Shown piece after piece: positions 1 through 10,282 of a stretch of 64,000 bases of DNA. The position numbers and the translations under genes are program-made. Every line of letters starts with the position of its first letter. The first letter of the stretch is position 1. Location: contig CAZNDO010000002.1 of the NCBI GenBank assembly GCA_964571855.1, forward strand, positions 310,001 to 374,000, written 5' to 3'. The DNA comes from CAYYFX01 sp964571855. GTDB taxonomy: Bacteria; ARS69. Below the pieces are notes generated by a model. That model had not been told where the DNA came from and searched no databases. It saw only the letters and a list, made by a program, of their open reading frames with translations.

Positions 1-1873
<1,873 letters not shown>

Positions 1874-1899
1874 GGGTTCTCGCCCTCGCAGGATCCCGC

Positions 1900-1959
1900 G
1901 GCGCTTCCGGGGGAGGCACGAAGGGAAGCGCCGTCCACCACCCATCCTCCCCGGGTGGT
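1900..1959 (-). other. Two hairpins in the ftsK leader
   Basis: Between the putative ftsK promoter and its ATG lie two inverted repeats. One has 9-bp perfect arms (GGCGCTTCC/GGAAGCGCC at 1900-1908 and 1924-1932, 15-nt loop). The other has 7-bp arms (1937-1943 and 1953-1959, 9-nt loop). Neither is followed by a T-run, so a role in leader RNA structure is more likely than termination. No known regulatory RNA family is recognised. Confidence 0.35.
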
Positions 1960-1988
1960 AGTTACACCCGCCGGGGCGGCGGCGTCAA
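1959..1988 (-). promoter_or_regulatory. Putative sigma-70 promoter for ftsK
   Basis: On the minus strand TTGACG (1983-1988) and TAACTA (1959-1964) are separated by 18 nt. The -35 box overlaps the comB stop codon and the -10 box is about 85 nt upstream of the ftsK ATG. The match is reasonable for a G+C-rich genome but rests on sequence alone. Confidence 0.4.
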
Positions 1989-2740
1989 CGCGCGGGCTGG
2001 GCCTCGGGCTGGGCCTCCGGGACGAGTTGGCCGTCCCGGAGCACCGGCACGGCCGCGGACCGGTCCAGTTGCCCCGCGAGGTCCACGTCGGCCCCGAAGC
2101 CCAGGGCCGCGAGGTCCCGGCCGTGATCCGTCCCGCGGAGGAACGCGCTCACGTCCCCGTTCCGGCGCGCCCATGCGTCCCGGGCGGTCCGCGCCCCGTC
2201 GTCGGGCACGAGATCCGGGTCCAGACCCGTGAGCGCCTCCACGAGCGCGCCGGCGCAGCCGAAGTCCTCCAGCGCGAAGTACGGGCCGGACCCGGCGCAC
2301 ACCACCGTGATGCGGGGCGCGGCCGCGAGGCGGCGCACCACGGCGCCCAGGTTCACGAACGCCGCGGTCGTGCAGGCCGCGGCGCCGTGGAGCGCGGCGA
2401 GCGTGCGTGCGCCGTTCGTCGTGCACAGCACGACGGTCTTCCCCGCAACCACCTCGCTCCGGTAGTCCCCCGGCGAGTTCCCGAGATCGAAGCCCTCCAC
2501 GCGGAGACTGTGCGCCTCGCCGCCGAGCACCGTGGCGTCCCGGCCGAGCGATTGCGCCAGTCGCATCGCCGTCTCCACGGAGCCCACCGGGATCACGCCG
2601 CGCGCGCCGGCGTCGAGCGCGAGGGCGATGGTGGTGCAGGCGCGCAGCACGTCGATGACGACGACGAATCGGCCCTCCAGCGGGACCTCCGCCAGCCCGC
2701 CCGGCCCCGGCAGCACCTCGATCCGGCGGGGGCCGCTCAT
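1985..2740 (-). CDS. comB: 2-phosphosulfolactate phosphatase family protein (ComB)
   Basis: 251-residue protein of the ComB family, which in methanogens removes phosphate from 2-phosphosulfolactate during coenzyme M synthesis. The family is also found in bacteria that do not make coenzyme M, where its substrate is not established. Visible features are the FVVVIDVLRACTTI segment near the N-terminus, the CTTNGARTL segment in the middle and a conserved GSGPYFALEDFGCAG stretch. The ATG overlaps the accC stop by ATGA (2737-2740), so it is probably translated with accC. No other coenzyme M gene is in the window, so the physiological role is unclear. Confidence 0.85.
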   Translation of the reverse strand: MSGPRRIEVLPGPGGLAEVPLEGRFVVVIDVLRACTTIALALDAGARGVIPVGSVETAMRLAQSLGRDATVLGGEAHSLRVEGFDLGNSPGDYRSEVVAGKTVVLCTTNGARTLAALHGAAACTTAAFVNLGAVVRRLAAAPRITVVCAGSGPYFALEDFGCAGALVEALTGLDPDLVPDDGARTARDAWARRNGDVSAFLRGTDHGRDLAALGFGADVDLAGQLDRSAAVPVLRDGQLVPEAQPEAQPAR

Positions 2741-4128
2741 GCCTTGGCCCCCGCCGCGCCGGCGCCCACCTCGGCGGCCGCGCGCGCGGCGGCGCGCTTC
2801 GCGTCCAGGTAGCTCGTGTCGTACCGGCCGCTCAGGAACGGCGCGTCGTGCAGGATCTCCAGCAGGAGCGGCACCGTGGTCCTGATCCCCTCCAGCGAGA
2901 ACTCCTGCAACGCGCGCCGCATCCGCACGATGGCCTCGTCCCGCGTGCCGCCCCAGGCGAGCACCTTCGCCACCATGGAGTCGTAGTACGGCGGGATGGA
3001 CGCGCCGGTGAACAGGTGCGTGTCCACGCGGATGCCCGGTCCGCCGGGCAGGTGCAGGTTCTCCACCGTCCCGGGGCACGGCGCGAAGTCCCGCGCGGGA
3101 TCCTCCGCGTTCACGCGGCACTCGATGGCGTGCCCGCGGGTCCGGACGTCCTCCTGGCGGAAGGACAGCGGGTTGCCCGCGACCACGCGGATCTGCTCCT
3201 TCACGAGGTCCAGCCCGGTGATCAGCTCCGTGACCGGGTGCTCCACCTGGATGCGCGCGTTCATTTCCATGAAGTAGAAGCGGTTCTGCGCGTCCAGCAG
3301 GAACTCCACCGTGCCCGCGCCGACGTACGCCAGCACCTTGCCGGCGCGCACGCCGGCCTCGCACAGCGCGCGGCGCGTGGCGTCGTCCAGCGCGGGCGAG
3401 GGGCTCTCCTCGATGAGCTTCTGGTGCCGGCGCTGCACCGAGCACTCCCGCTCGAACAGGTGGACGACGCGGCCGGTGGTGTCCCCGAGGACCTGGACCT
3501 CCACGTGGCGCGGCCCGAGCACGAGCCGTTCGAGGTACAGCTCCCCGTTCCCGAAGGCGGCCTGGGCCTCGGCGGAGGCCGCCCGGTACGCGCCCTCCAG
3601 ATCCTCCGGGCCCATCACGCGGCGCATCCCGCGCCCGCCGCCGCCGGCGGAGGCCTTCAGGAGCACGGGGAACCCGATGGGCTCCGCGGCCACCCTGGCC
3701 TCCTCCAGGGAGCGCACCGGGCCGTCCGAGCCCGGGATGATGGGGACGCCGGCGTTCTTCATGGTGTCGCGCGCCGCGGACTTGTCCCCCACGCCGCGGA
3801 TGGCCGCGGGTGACGGCCCGATGAACGTGATGCCGCAGCTGGCGCAGATCTCCGCGAACTTCGCGCTCTCGGACAGGAACCCGTAGCCCGGGTGGATCGC
3901 GTCGCAGTTCGTGATCTCGGCCGCGGAGATGATCCGCGGGATGTTCAGGTAGCTCTCGATCGCGGGACCGGGCCCGATGCACACGTCCTCGTCGGCGAGG
4001 TGCACGTGCAGGGCGTCGCTGTCCGCCTCCGAGTGGACCGAGACGGTCTCGATGCCGAGCTCGCGGCACGCACGGATGACGCGCACGGCGATCTCGCCGC
4101 GATTGGCGACCAGGATCTTGCGGAACAT
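2737..4128 (-). CDS. accC: Acetyl-CoA carboxylase, biotin carboxylase subunit
   Basis: Cytoplasmic ATP-grasp enzyme that carboxylates biotin on AccB, the first step of fatty acid synthesis. 463 residues, the usual family length. The N-terminal MFRKILVANRGEIAVR, the ATP-binding glycine-rich loop KASAGGGGRGM, and the ERECSVQRRHQK and MNARIQVEHPVTE active-site segments are all intact. The ATG at 4128 matches the conserved family N-terminus; an in-frame GTG nine bases upstream is possible. accC is separated from accB by pilT, and its stop overlaps the comB start. Confidence 0.96.
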   Translation of the reverse strand: MFRKILVANRGEIAVRVIRACRELGIETVSVHSEADSDALHVHLADEDVCIGPGPAIESYLNIPRIISAAEITNCDAIHPGYGFLSESAKFAEICASCGITFIGPSPAAIRGVGDKSAARDTMKNAGVPIIPGSDGPVRSLEEARVAAEPIGFPVLLKASAGGGGRGMRRVMGPEDLEGAYRAASAEAQAAFGNGELYLERLVLGPRHVEVQVLGDTTGRVVHLFERECSVQRRHQKLIEESPSPALDDATRRALCEAGVRAGKVLAYVGAGTVEFLLDAQNRFYFMEMNARIQVEHPVTELITGLDLVKEQIRVVAGNPLSFRQEDVRTRGHAIECRVNAEDPARDFAPCPGTVENLHLPGGPGIRVDTHLFTGASIPPYYDSMVAKVLAWGGTRDEAIVRMRRALQEFSLEGIRTTVPLLLEILHDAPFLSGRYDTSYLDAKRAAARAAAEVGAGAAGAKA

Positions 4129-4159
4129 GGCATCCACCCGGCTGGCGGGCGGGCGCGCG

Positions 4160-5302
4160 TCACGCCTCGGAGATCCGCTTCTCCAGTTCCGCGGTCGTCT
4201 CCGACTCGAACTGGCTCCAGCTGTTGTCCGAGGAGGACTCGATGCCCTTCACCCGCAGGCTGAACTCGTCCGGACTCGTGCTGTTCGTCAGCGCTTCCTC
4301 GTACGTCACCAGCCCCTCCTTGTACAGCTTCATGAGGGCCTGGTCGAAGGTCTGCATCCCGTACTGGATGTGGCCTTCCTGGATCGCTTGACGGATCGCC
4401 AGAGTCTTCTCGGGCTGGATGATATACTCCTGGATCGTCGGCGTGCAAAGCATGACTTCCGCCGCCGGGACGCGTCCCATGCCGTCCGCGCGGGGGATGA
4501 GGCGCATGCTGATGATGGCCTCCAGGCAGGAGGCCAGCAGCAGGCGGATCTCCTGGTGCTGGTGGGTCGGGAAGAACGAGATGACGCGGTTGATGGTCTG
4601 GGTCGCGTCGATCGTGTGCAGGGTGGACATCAGCAGGTGACCGGTGTTGGCCGCCGTGATGGCGATCTCCATGGTCTCCCGGTCCCGGATCTCGCCCACC
4701 ATGATCACGTCCGGGTCCTGCCGCAGCACGTGGCGCAGCGCCGCCGCGAACGACTCCGTGTCCGTCCCCACCTCGCGCTGGGCCACGAGGCCCGTGCGCC
4801 GCGCGTGCAGGAACTCGATCGGGTCCTCGATGGTCACGATCTTCGCGCGCCGGTCCTGGTTGATCTTCTGCAGCATGGCGGCCAGCGTGGTGGACTTGCC
4901 CGACCCGGTGATGCCGGTGACCAGGATCATGCCGCGCGGCTTGGCGCACAGGGTCTCGATCGCCGGCGGGAGCCCGAGCGTGTTCAGGTTGGGGATCTCG
5001 ATCGGGACGAGCCGGAACACCATGGCGATCGTGCCGCGCTGCTTGCACACGTTCGCGCGGAAGCGGCCGAGGCCGGGCACGCCGAAGCCGAAGTCGATCT
5101 CGCGGTGGGTCTCGAACTCCTTGAGCTGCTTCGGCGTGAGGATCTGCTCGGCGAGACGGACCATGTCCTCGGGCGTCACGGACTCGTGGTCCATGGGCTC
5201 CAGGTACCCGTTGATGCGGAACACCGGCGGGAAGCCGACGAAGATGTGCAGGTCGGATCCGTTGCGTCGGATCATCTCCTCGAGCACGGCGCGGAGCTTC
5301 AT
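4160..5302 (-). CDS. pilT: Twitching motility ATPase PilT
   Basis: Hexameric cytoplasmic ATPase that powers type IV pilus retraction. 380 residues, slightly longer than typical because of a polar C-terminal tail. Walker A GITGSGKS is at residues 130-137, the Asp box TIEDPIEFLH follows, then the Walker B VIMVGEIRDRET and the His box LMSTLHTIDA. A strong ribosome binding site (GGGGGGAGG) precedes the ATG. No other pilus gene is in the window. The position between accB and accC is odd and may only reflect gene shuffling. Confidence 0.95.
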   Translation of the reverse strand: MKLRAVLEEMIRRNGSDLHIFVGFPPVFRINGYLEPMDHESVTPEDMVRLAEQILTPKQLKEFETHREIDFGFGVPGLGRFRANVCKQRGTIAMVFRLVPIEIPNLNTLGLPPAIETLCAKPRGMILVTGITGSGKSTTLAAMLQKINQDRRAKIVTIEDPIEFLHARRTGLVAQREVGTDTESFAAALRHVLRQDPDVIMVGEIRDRETMEIAITAANTGHLLMSTLHTIDATQTINRVISFFPTHQHQEIRLLLASCLEAIISMRLIPRADGMGRVPAAEVMLCTPTIQEYIIQPEKTLAIRQAIQEGHIQYGMQTFDQALMKLYKEGLVTYEEALTNSTSPDEFSLRVKGIESSSDNSWSQFESETTAELEKRISEA

Positions 5303-5343
5303 GGGTCCTCCCCCCCGGAGCCGGTCCCGAAGGACCGCCCTCG

Positions 5344-5817
5344 TCAGGCGGGAGCGACGAGGAACAGCTCCTGCCCGTACTCGACGGCCTGCCCGTTCTC
5401 GACCTTGATCTCCGTGATCCGGCCGGACACCTCCGACTGGACCTCGTTCATCAGCTTCATCGCCTCGACGATGCAGACCACCTGGCCCACGGACACCGTC
5501 TCGCCGACGGACACGTAGGCCTTCGCCCCGGGCGCCGGGGCCGAGTAGTAGGTCCCCACCATCGGGGAGACGATCGCCACGACGCCCGGATCGCGGGCCG
5601 GCGCCGCCTTCGCGGCCGGCGCGGGAACCTCGACGGGCGACGGCGCGGCGGCCGGGACCGGCGCCGGCACCGCGGCGGGTGCGGCGAAGGTGACCTGGCT
5701 CTCCCGCGCGCGACGCCGCACGATCCGGACGCGTCCGAACGGACGGTCGATCTCGAGCTCCTCGATGTCACTCTCTTCGACCATCCGGATCAGGCGCTTG
5801 AGCTTGCCCTCGTCCAT
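5344..5817 (-). CDS. accB: Acetyl-CoA carboxylase biotin carboxyl carrier protein
   Basis: 157-residue biotin carrier of acetyl-CoA carboxylase. It has an N-terminal alpha-helical region, an Ala/Pro-rich linker (about 45-78) and a C-terminal biotinyl domain with the modification motif EAMKLMNE, in which Lys121 should carry biotin. The ATG at 5817 is preceded by GGAGGATCC. The gene lies downstream of aroQ, a familiar order, but the expected next gene accC comes only after pilT. Confidence 0.95.
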   Translation of the reverse strand: MDEGKLKRLIRMVEESDIEELEIDRPFGRVRIVRRRARESQVTFAAPAAVPAPVPAAAPSPVEVPAPAAKAAPARDPGVVAIVSPMVGTYYSAPAPGAKAYVSVGETVSVGQVVCIVEAMKLMNEVQSEVSGRITEIKVENGQAVEYGQELFLVAPA

Positions 5818-5856
5818 GGGATCCTCCGCCCTTGCCGTTCCTTTGCGTTCGCTCGC

Positions 5857-5873
5857 CCGCCCGCGGCGGGCGG
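5857..5873 (-). other. Small hairpin between aroQ and accB
   Basis: Perfect 7-bp stem (CCGCCCG/CGGGCGG) with a 3-nt loop, a few bases after the aroQ stop and about 40 nt before accB. There is no T-run, so it is a weak terminator candidate at best; it could stabilise a processed end or partly uncouple accB from aroQ. Confidence 0.25.
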
Positions 5874-5876
5874 TTC

Positions 5877-6344
5877 TCAGACCCCGGCCGGATCCGGGAG
5901 CCGCGCGCCGTCCAGCAGGTCCAGCAGCGCGTCGAGCGCGCGCACCACGCCGACCGCCCCGAGACCCGCCACCTGTCCGGTCACCACGTCCGCGATCAGG
6001 GACGTGCGCCGGAACTCCTCCCGCGCGTGGATGTTGCTGAGGTGCACCTCCACCGTGGGCACGCCCACGGCGAGGATCGCGTCGCGGAGTGCCACCGACG
6101 TGTGCGTGAGGCCGCCCGGGTTCACGAGGAGCCCGTCCACCCTCCCCACCGCGCCGTTCAGCGCGTCCACGAGCTCGCCCTCGTGGTTCGACACCACCCA
6201 CGCCAGCCGCCGGCGCCGCGCGGCCGCGCGCGCCTCCAGGGCCGCACGGATCTCGTCCAGTCCCACCGTGCCGTACGTGGCCACCTCGCGCCGGCCGAGC
6301 AGCGCGAGGTTCGGCCCGAACAGGGCCATCACCTCGCCGGTCAC
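5877..6344 (-). CDS. aroQ: 3-dehydroquinate dehydratase, type II
   Basis: Dodecameric shikimate-pathway enzyme that dehydrates 3-dehydroquinate to 3-dehydroshikimate. 155 residues from a GTG at 6344 that overlaps the stop of the TPR gene (GTGA). This start restores the first beta-strand before the conserved GPNLALLGRRE; an ATG at 6329 would remove it. The catalytic Tyr is in VATYGT, NPGGLTHTSVALRDA holds the anhydroquinate-binding residues, and the catalytic His is in EVHLSNIHAREEFR. aroB is two genes upstream, so two consecutive shikimate steps share an operon. Confidence 0.93.
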   Translation of the reverse strand: MTGEVMALFGPNLALLGRREVATYGTVGLDEIRAALEARAAARRRRLAWVVSNHEGELVDALNGAVGRVDGLLVNPGGLTHTSVALRDAILAVGVPTVEVHLSNIHAREEFRRTSLIADVVTGQVAGLGAVGVVRALDALLDLLDGARLPDPAGV

Positions 6345-6934
6345 GACGGCTCCGGGCGCGTGCGCGCGCGCAGCATCGCGATGCGCCGCTGGAGGTCGGT
6401 GCGCTCCGGGTGGGCGCGCACGACCTGCTCGTAGATCTGGATGGCCTTCTCCTCGAAGCCCTGCCGTTCGAAGATCTCCGCGAGCGTGGCCGAGTACAGC
6501 GGGCTCGGCGGGATCCGCGACAGCTCCTCGGGCGTGAGCGAGCGCTCCGGCTCCGCCTCCGCCTCGCCGCCGGCCGAGGGGGCCGCGCCCGCGGGGGCGG
6601 CGATGCGCCGCGCCGCCCCGGCGCGCGCGCCTCCCGGACGCCCGAACGGGTTCGCCGGATCCAGCGCGCGGACGGTGTCCAGCGCCGCGTCCGCCTCCAC
6701 GTCCCGGCCCACGTCGCGGAGGCACCATGCCAGGAGGACGCGCGGCGAGATGGCCGCGGCGTCCTCCGCGAGCAGCGGGAACAGGACCTCGATGGCGCGC
6801 TCCGGCCGGCCGGCCAGGCGCAACGCGTCGGCGAACCCCATGACGTTGCGCGGACTCGGATCGGACCACGCGTCCGACTCGAGCTTCGCAAGGGAGTCCA
6901 GCAGTTCCGCGCGCGGGCGAGGCTCCGGTCGCAT
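6341..6934 (-). CDS. Tetratricopeptide repeat protein between aroB and aroQ
   Basis: 197-residue helical repeat protein of unknown function. TPR-like helix pairs are visible around residues 25-85 (ADALRLAGRPERAIEVLFPL) and 150-190 (LAEIFERQGFEEKAIQIYEQV), separated by an Ala/Gly/Glu-rich linker. No signal peptide or membrane helix is seen, so it is probably cytoplasmic. The ATG at 6934 has GAGGG 5-6 nt upstream; an in-frame TTG at 6946 would overlap the aroB stop instead. The protein is likely co-translated with the shikimate enzymes, but no specific role can be assigned. Confidence 0.8.
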   Translation of the reverse strand: MRPEPRPRAELLDSLAKLESDAWSDPSPRNVMGFADALRLAGRPERAIEVLFPLLAEDAAAISPRVLLAWCLRDVGRDVEADAALDTVRALDPANPFGRPGGARAGAARRIAAPAGAAPSAGGEAEAEPERSLTPEELSRIPPSPLYSATLAEIFERQGFEEKAIQIYEQVVRAHPERTDLQRRIAMLRARTRPEPS

Positions 6935-6942
6935 GCCCACCC

Positions 6943-8022
6943 TCAACGACGGAGGAAATCCAGGGCGGCGCGCGGCGCGCCTTCCGGAAGATCGGCGGCG
7001 AAGCTAACGGAGCCCGGACCTGTCGTCAACTGCCAGCGGATGCGCCCGCCCGCCCGCTTCTTGTCCACGCGCGTGCGCTCCAGGACCGCGGCCGCGTCCA
7101 GCGCGGGATCCGCCACCGGCAAGCCCAGCCGCTCCAGGATCCCGATCATCCGCGCGAGCGCATCCGCCCCGCAGCGGCCGGCCGCCACCGAGAGGTGCAC
7201 GGCGGCCACCATCCCGAGCGCGACGCACTCGCCATGGCGCCAGCGCGGCGCGCAGGCGGACTCGATGGCGTGTCCCAGCGTGTGCCCGAAGTTCAGCGCG
7301 GCGCGCGCGCCGCCTTCGCGCTCGTCCGCCGCCACGATCCGCGCCTTCACCGCGACCGCGCGCGCGATCACGCCGGCGAGTCCGGGGCGGCCGGGCGTCC
7401 ACGGCGCTCCCCGCTCCAGCTCGTCCAGCAGCGCGGGATCACCGATCCACGCCGCCTTCACCACCTCGGCGAGCCCGGCCGCGAAATCCCGCGGGGGCAG
7501 CGTGACCAGGAAGCGCGGATCGCAGCCCACGAGCGCGGGCTGCCAGAACGCGCCGACGAGGTTCTTCCCCTCGGGGAGATCCACCGCGGTCTTCCCGCCG
7601 ACGGAAGCGTCCACCTGCGCCAGGAGCGTCGTGGGCAGGTGGAGCACGCGCACGCCGCGCAGGTACACCGCCGCCACGAAGCCGGCCACGTCCGTGGCGG
7701 CGCCGCCGCCGAGCCCGAGCACGGCATCCCCGCGCTCGACCCCGGCCGCGGCGAGCCGGCGGCACGCGGACTCCACCACGGCGAGGGTCTTCGCGTCCTC
7801 CCCTTCGGGCAGGGGCACGAGCTCGGTCCGCGCGCCGTGCTCCCGCAGGTCGGCGAGAACGGCTTCGCCGTGCAGCTCCGCCACGCGCGCGTCCGCGAGG
7901 ACGGCCACGGTGCCCGCCGCGCCGGCCGCCGCCGCGGTCACGCGCGCCGCGGCGCCCGCCCCGAGCAGGACGTCGTACGATCGCTCGCCCAGCTCCACGC
8001 GGACGCCGGCCGGGGCGCTCAC
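6943..8022 (-). CDS. aroB: 3-dehydroquinate synthase
   Basis: Converts DAHP to 3-dehydroquinate, the second shikimate step, using NAD and a divalent metal. 359 residues from a GTG at 8022 that overlaps the lipoprotein stop (GTGA). NAD-binding GLGGGAATDVAGFVAAVYLR, LLAQVDASVGGKTAV, the metal-ligand region with NFGHTLGHAIE, and the late RVDKKRAGG motif are all intact. DAHP synthase and aroA are encoded further along in this window (42,667 and 41,373). Confidence 0.95.
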   Translation of the reverse strand: MSAPAGVRVELGERSYDVLLGAGAAARVTAAAAGAAGTVAVLADARVAELHGEAVLADLREHGARTELVPLPEGEDAKTLAVVESACRRLAAAGVERGDAVLGLGGGAATDVAGFVAAVYLRGVRVLHLPTTLLAQVDASVGGKTAVDLPEGKNLVGAFWQPALVGCDPRFLVTLPPRDFAAGLAEVVKAAWIGDPALLDELERGAPWTPGRPGLAGVIARAVAVKARIVAADEREGGARAALNFGHTLGHAIESACAPRWRHGECVALGMVAAVHLSVAAGRCGADALARMIGILERLGLPVADPALDAAAVLERTRVDKKRAGGRIRWQLTTGPGSVSFAADLPEGAPRAALDFLRR

Positions 8023-9065
8023 GGGCTCCCGGATCCGGCCGCGCCGGTCGCCGTGTCGCGCGGGGCGCACCCGTCCCGGAACGTGCGCGCCACCGCCCGC
8101 AGCGTGCGCAGCAGCGGGAGCTTCTCGCGGTCGGGCGCGTACACCGAGAGGTCCAGCAGGTACGTGCGGTCGTCCGCCGGGCAGTGGAACGCCCAGGCCT
8201 CGAACGGGCCGCCGATCACGTACCGGTCGTTCTCCCACAGGCCGCCCAGCATCACGCCCGGCGGTCCCGACGGCGTGTGCCCGATGGAGTCCGCGCGCGA
8301 GCGCTCCCAGACGACCTCGTCCTGGTCGTAGTGGACGAAGCCGAGCGCGTGCCGCCGCTCCAGCCACTCGCGCGGCGTGCGCTGCACGGCGCCCTGCTCC
8401 CAGGACACGAACATCTGCATGACGGGACCGTCGTGCCAGATCCGCACGAAGGTCGACGCGTCCGTGGACCGGTCCTGCACCACCCACTCCGCGGGCACGC
8501 GCACGCTCCAGCCGTAGCGGGCCTCCATCTCGGCGCGCGCCCGGGTGCGCTCGTCGTTGCGGAACATGTTCGCCACCAGGATGTCCACGGCGGCGTCCTC
8601 CACCTGCCGCACGAGCCCTCCGGGATCGTCCTCCAGGTTCCTCAGGATCCGTCTCGGATCGCCGGTCAGCACGAACAGCACCTGCCCTTCGGCGAACGGA
8701 TCGGCGGTCCGCCACAGGTCCGGCCACGGCGTGGCGACGCGGGGCGTGAGCACGCTGCGGAGCACCTTGCGGATGCCGTCGTCGTCGTCCGGACCGACCA
8801 CGAGCACGCTCTTGCGGCTCTTGTAGAACCGGAAGTTCTCGAGCGCGTCGACGGTCACGTCGAAGCGCGGCTCGGCGCGGATGTACGTGATCTCCTCGCG
8901 GAGCACCGAGGCCACGGAATCCGCGAGCTGGCGGCGCTCGCGCGGCGCGAGCACGTTGACCTCGGATGCGCCGCCGACGGCCGGAACGGGCTTCCGGTCC
9001 CCGCAGCCGGCGAGAACGGCGAGCATCGCGAGCGCGAGGCCCGCCGGGGCGGTGTGGTGTCGCAT
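8019..9065 (-). CDS. DUF4837-like lipoprotein
   Basis: 348-residue predicted lipoprotein. The N-terminus (MRHHTAPAGLALAMLAVLAGC) is a short lipoprotein signal with lipobox LAG-C, so the mature protein is anchored through Cys at about residue 21. The body resembles the uncharacterised DUF4837 family known mainly from Bacteroidetes-related genomes: an early lipoprotein-proximal region followed by a segment reading GWSVRVPAEWVVQD and a final half rich in Trp and Asp. The ATG at 9065 has GGGGGA upstream. The family call is by resemblance; function is unknown. The stop overlaps the aroB start. Confidence 0.65.
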   Translation of the reverse strand: MRHHTAPAGLALAMLAVLAGCGDRKPVPAVGGASEVNVLAPRERRQLADSVASVLREEITYIRAEPRFDVTVDALENFRFYKSRKSVLVVGPDDDDGIRKVLRSVLTPRVATPWPDLWRTADPFAEGQVLFVLTGDPRRILRNLEDDPGGLVRQVEDAAVDILVANMFRNDERTRARAEMEARYGWSVRVPAEWVVQDRSTDASTFVRIWHDGPVMQMFVSWEQGAVQRTPREWLERRHALGFVHYDQDEVVWERSRADSIGHTPSGPPGVMLGGLWENDRYVIGGPFEAWAFHCPADDRTYLLDLSVYAPDREKLPLLRTLRAVARTFRDGCAPRDTATGAAGSGSP

Positions 9066-9111
9066 GCGTCCCCCGAAACCGCGGGACGCTAGCACCCGGT
9101 CCCGCGGACGG

Positions 9112-10275
9112 TCAACGGCGCGCGGCCTCGCCGTCGCGCACCACCGGGCGGAGCGCCCGGAACGGATCGGTCATGCGCTCGGTGCGCACGTGCAGGCCCG
9201 GACGCTGGCGCGCCACGTCCACCTCGACCGCGGTGACGATCTCGTCCGCGCCGCGGATCGCGTGCACGTCCACCGTGGTGGAGGGCGCGGTGGAGGCGAC
9301 GATCGCGCACAGGTGGCGGCCCGAGCCGATGAACGCGTCGCCGAAGCGCGTGATGAGGTCCCCCGCGCGCAGGCCGCCGCGCGCGGCGGGGCTCTCCGGC
9401 TCCACCCACAGCACGCGCACCCCGGCGTCGTCGTACGCGTCCACGTCCACCTGCACGCCCATGTACCCGCGGCGCACGTGGCCGTAGCGGGGCAGGTCGG
9501 TCCACGCGCGCGCGCACTCCCGCGCCGGGATGGCGAAACCCACCTGCCCCGCCGGCTCCCGCGATCCCGTCTCCACCTCGATGACCCCGAACTCGTCCCG
9601 CACGGGCGGGCGCTCGGCTCCGGAGACCCCGGTCACGATGCCCGCGAAGCGGCCCTCCCCGTCCACGACGAGACCGCCGGAATCCCCCGGGTAGATCGGC
9701 GCGAGGATGCGGTGCACGCGCACGGGCATCCCCCCCGGGAGGATCTCCACCGTGCCGCCCATCCGGCCCGCCGTGACCGACAGCGAGCGTCCGTACGCCG
9801 TGCCGAGCACCATGCAGGGCACGCCCACGTGCGGCTCCTCCATGAGCTCCAGCGGCTCCACGTCCGGGAAGGACGACCGGTCGCCGAGCATCTCCAGCAC
9901 CGCGAGATCGAAGTACGGATCCATCGCCACCACGCGCGCGAGCGAGTGCGCGCCGCCGTCGGCGAAGACCTCCACCTCGTTCTGCCATCCCACCACGGAC
10001 GCGGTGGTGAGCATGAGCCCGCCGTGGCCCACGGCCACCGCGCAGCCCACGCGGCGCTTCCAGTGCAGGAGGCGCGGGTCCTCCACGGCGCGATCCGCTT
10101 CCACGCGGCAGGCGCCGCCGTCGGCGACGACGAGGAACACGCGCGAGCGCCAGGTCTCGGTGATGCGGGCCACCGCCTCGTCCGCGAGGTGCGGCGGCCC
10201 CTGGGCGGACGCGGCGGCGCTCCACAGGAGTGCGCCCGCCGCGAGCGTCGACCGGAGGAGGGGGGGGCGAAACAT
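9112..10275 (-). CDS. Secreted HtrA/DegP-like protein with PDZ domain, catalytic His replaced
   Basis: 387 residues with an N-terminal signal peptide (about 1-24), a trypsin-like domain and a C-terminal PDZ domain (about 285-375). The Ser motif PGDSGG (Ser199) and the Asp motif FDLAVLE (Asp123) are present. At the position of the catalytic His, where DegP-type enzymes have an AHVV-like motif, this protein reads LTTASVVG, with Ser93 in place of His. It may therefore be a non-proteolytic chaperone, sensor or scaffold. It follows an ECF sigma/anti-sigma pair, a context in which envelope-stress HtrA proteins are often found. Confidence 0.8.
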   Translation of the reverse strand: MFRPPLLRSTLAAGALLWSAAASAQGPPHLADEAVARITETWRSRVFLVVADGGACRVEADRAVEDPRLLHWKRRVGCAVAVGHGGLMLTTASVVGWQNEVEVFADGGAHSLARVVAMDPYFDLAVLEMLGDRSSFPDVEPLELMEEPHVGVPCMVLGTAYGRSLSVTAGRMGGTVEILPGGMPVRVHRILAPIYPGDSGGLVVDGEGRFAGIVTGVSGAERPPVRDEFGVIEVETGSREPAGQVGFAIPARECARAWTDLPRYGHVRRGYMGVQVDVDAYDDAGVRVLWVEPESPAARGGLRAGDLITRFGDAFIGSGRHLCAIVASTAPSTTVDVHAIRGADEIVTAVEVDVARQRPGLHVRTERMTDPFRALRPVVRDGEAARR

Positions 10276-10282
10276 GGTCGGC

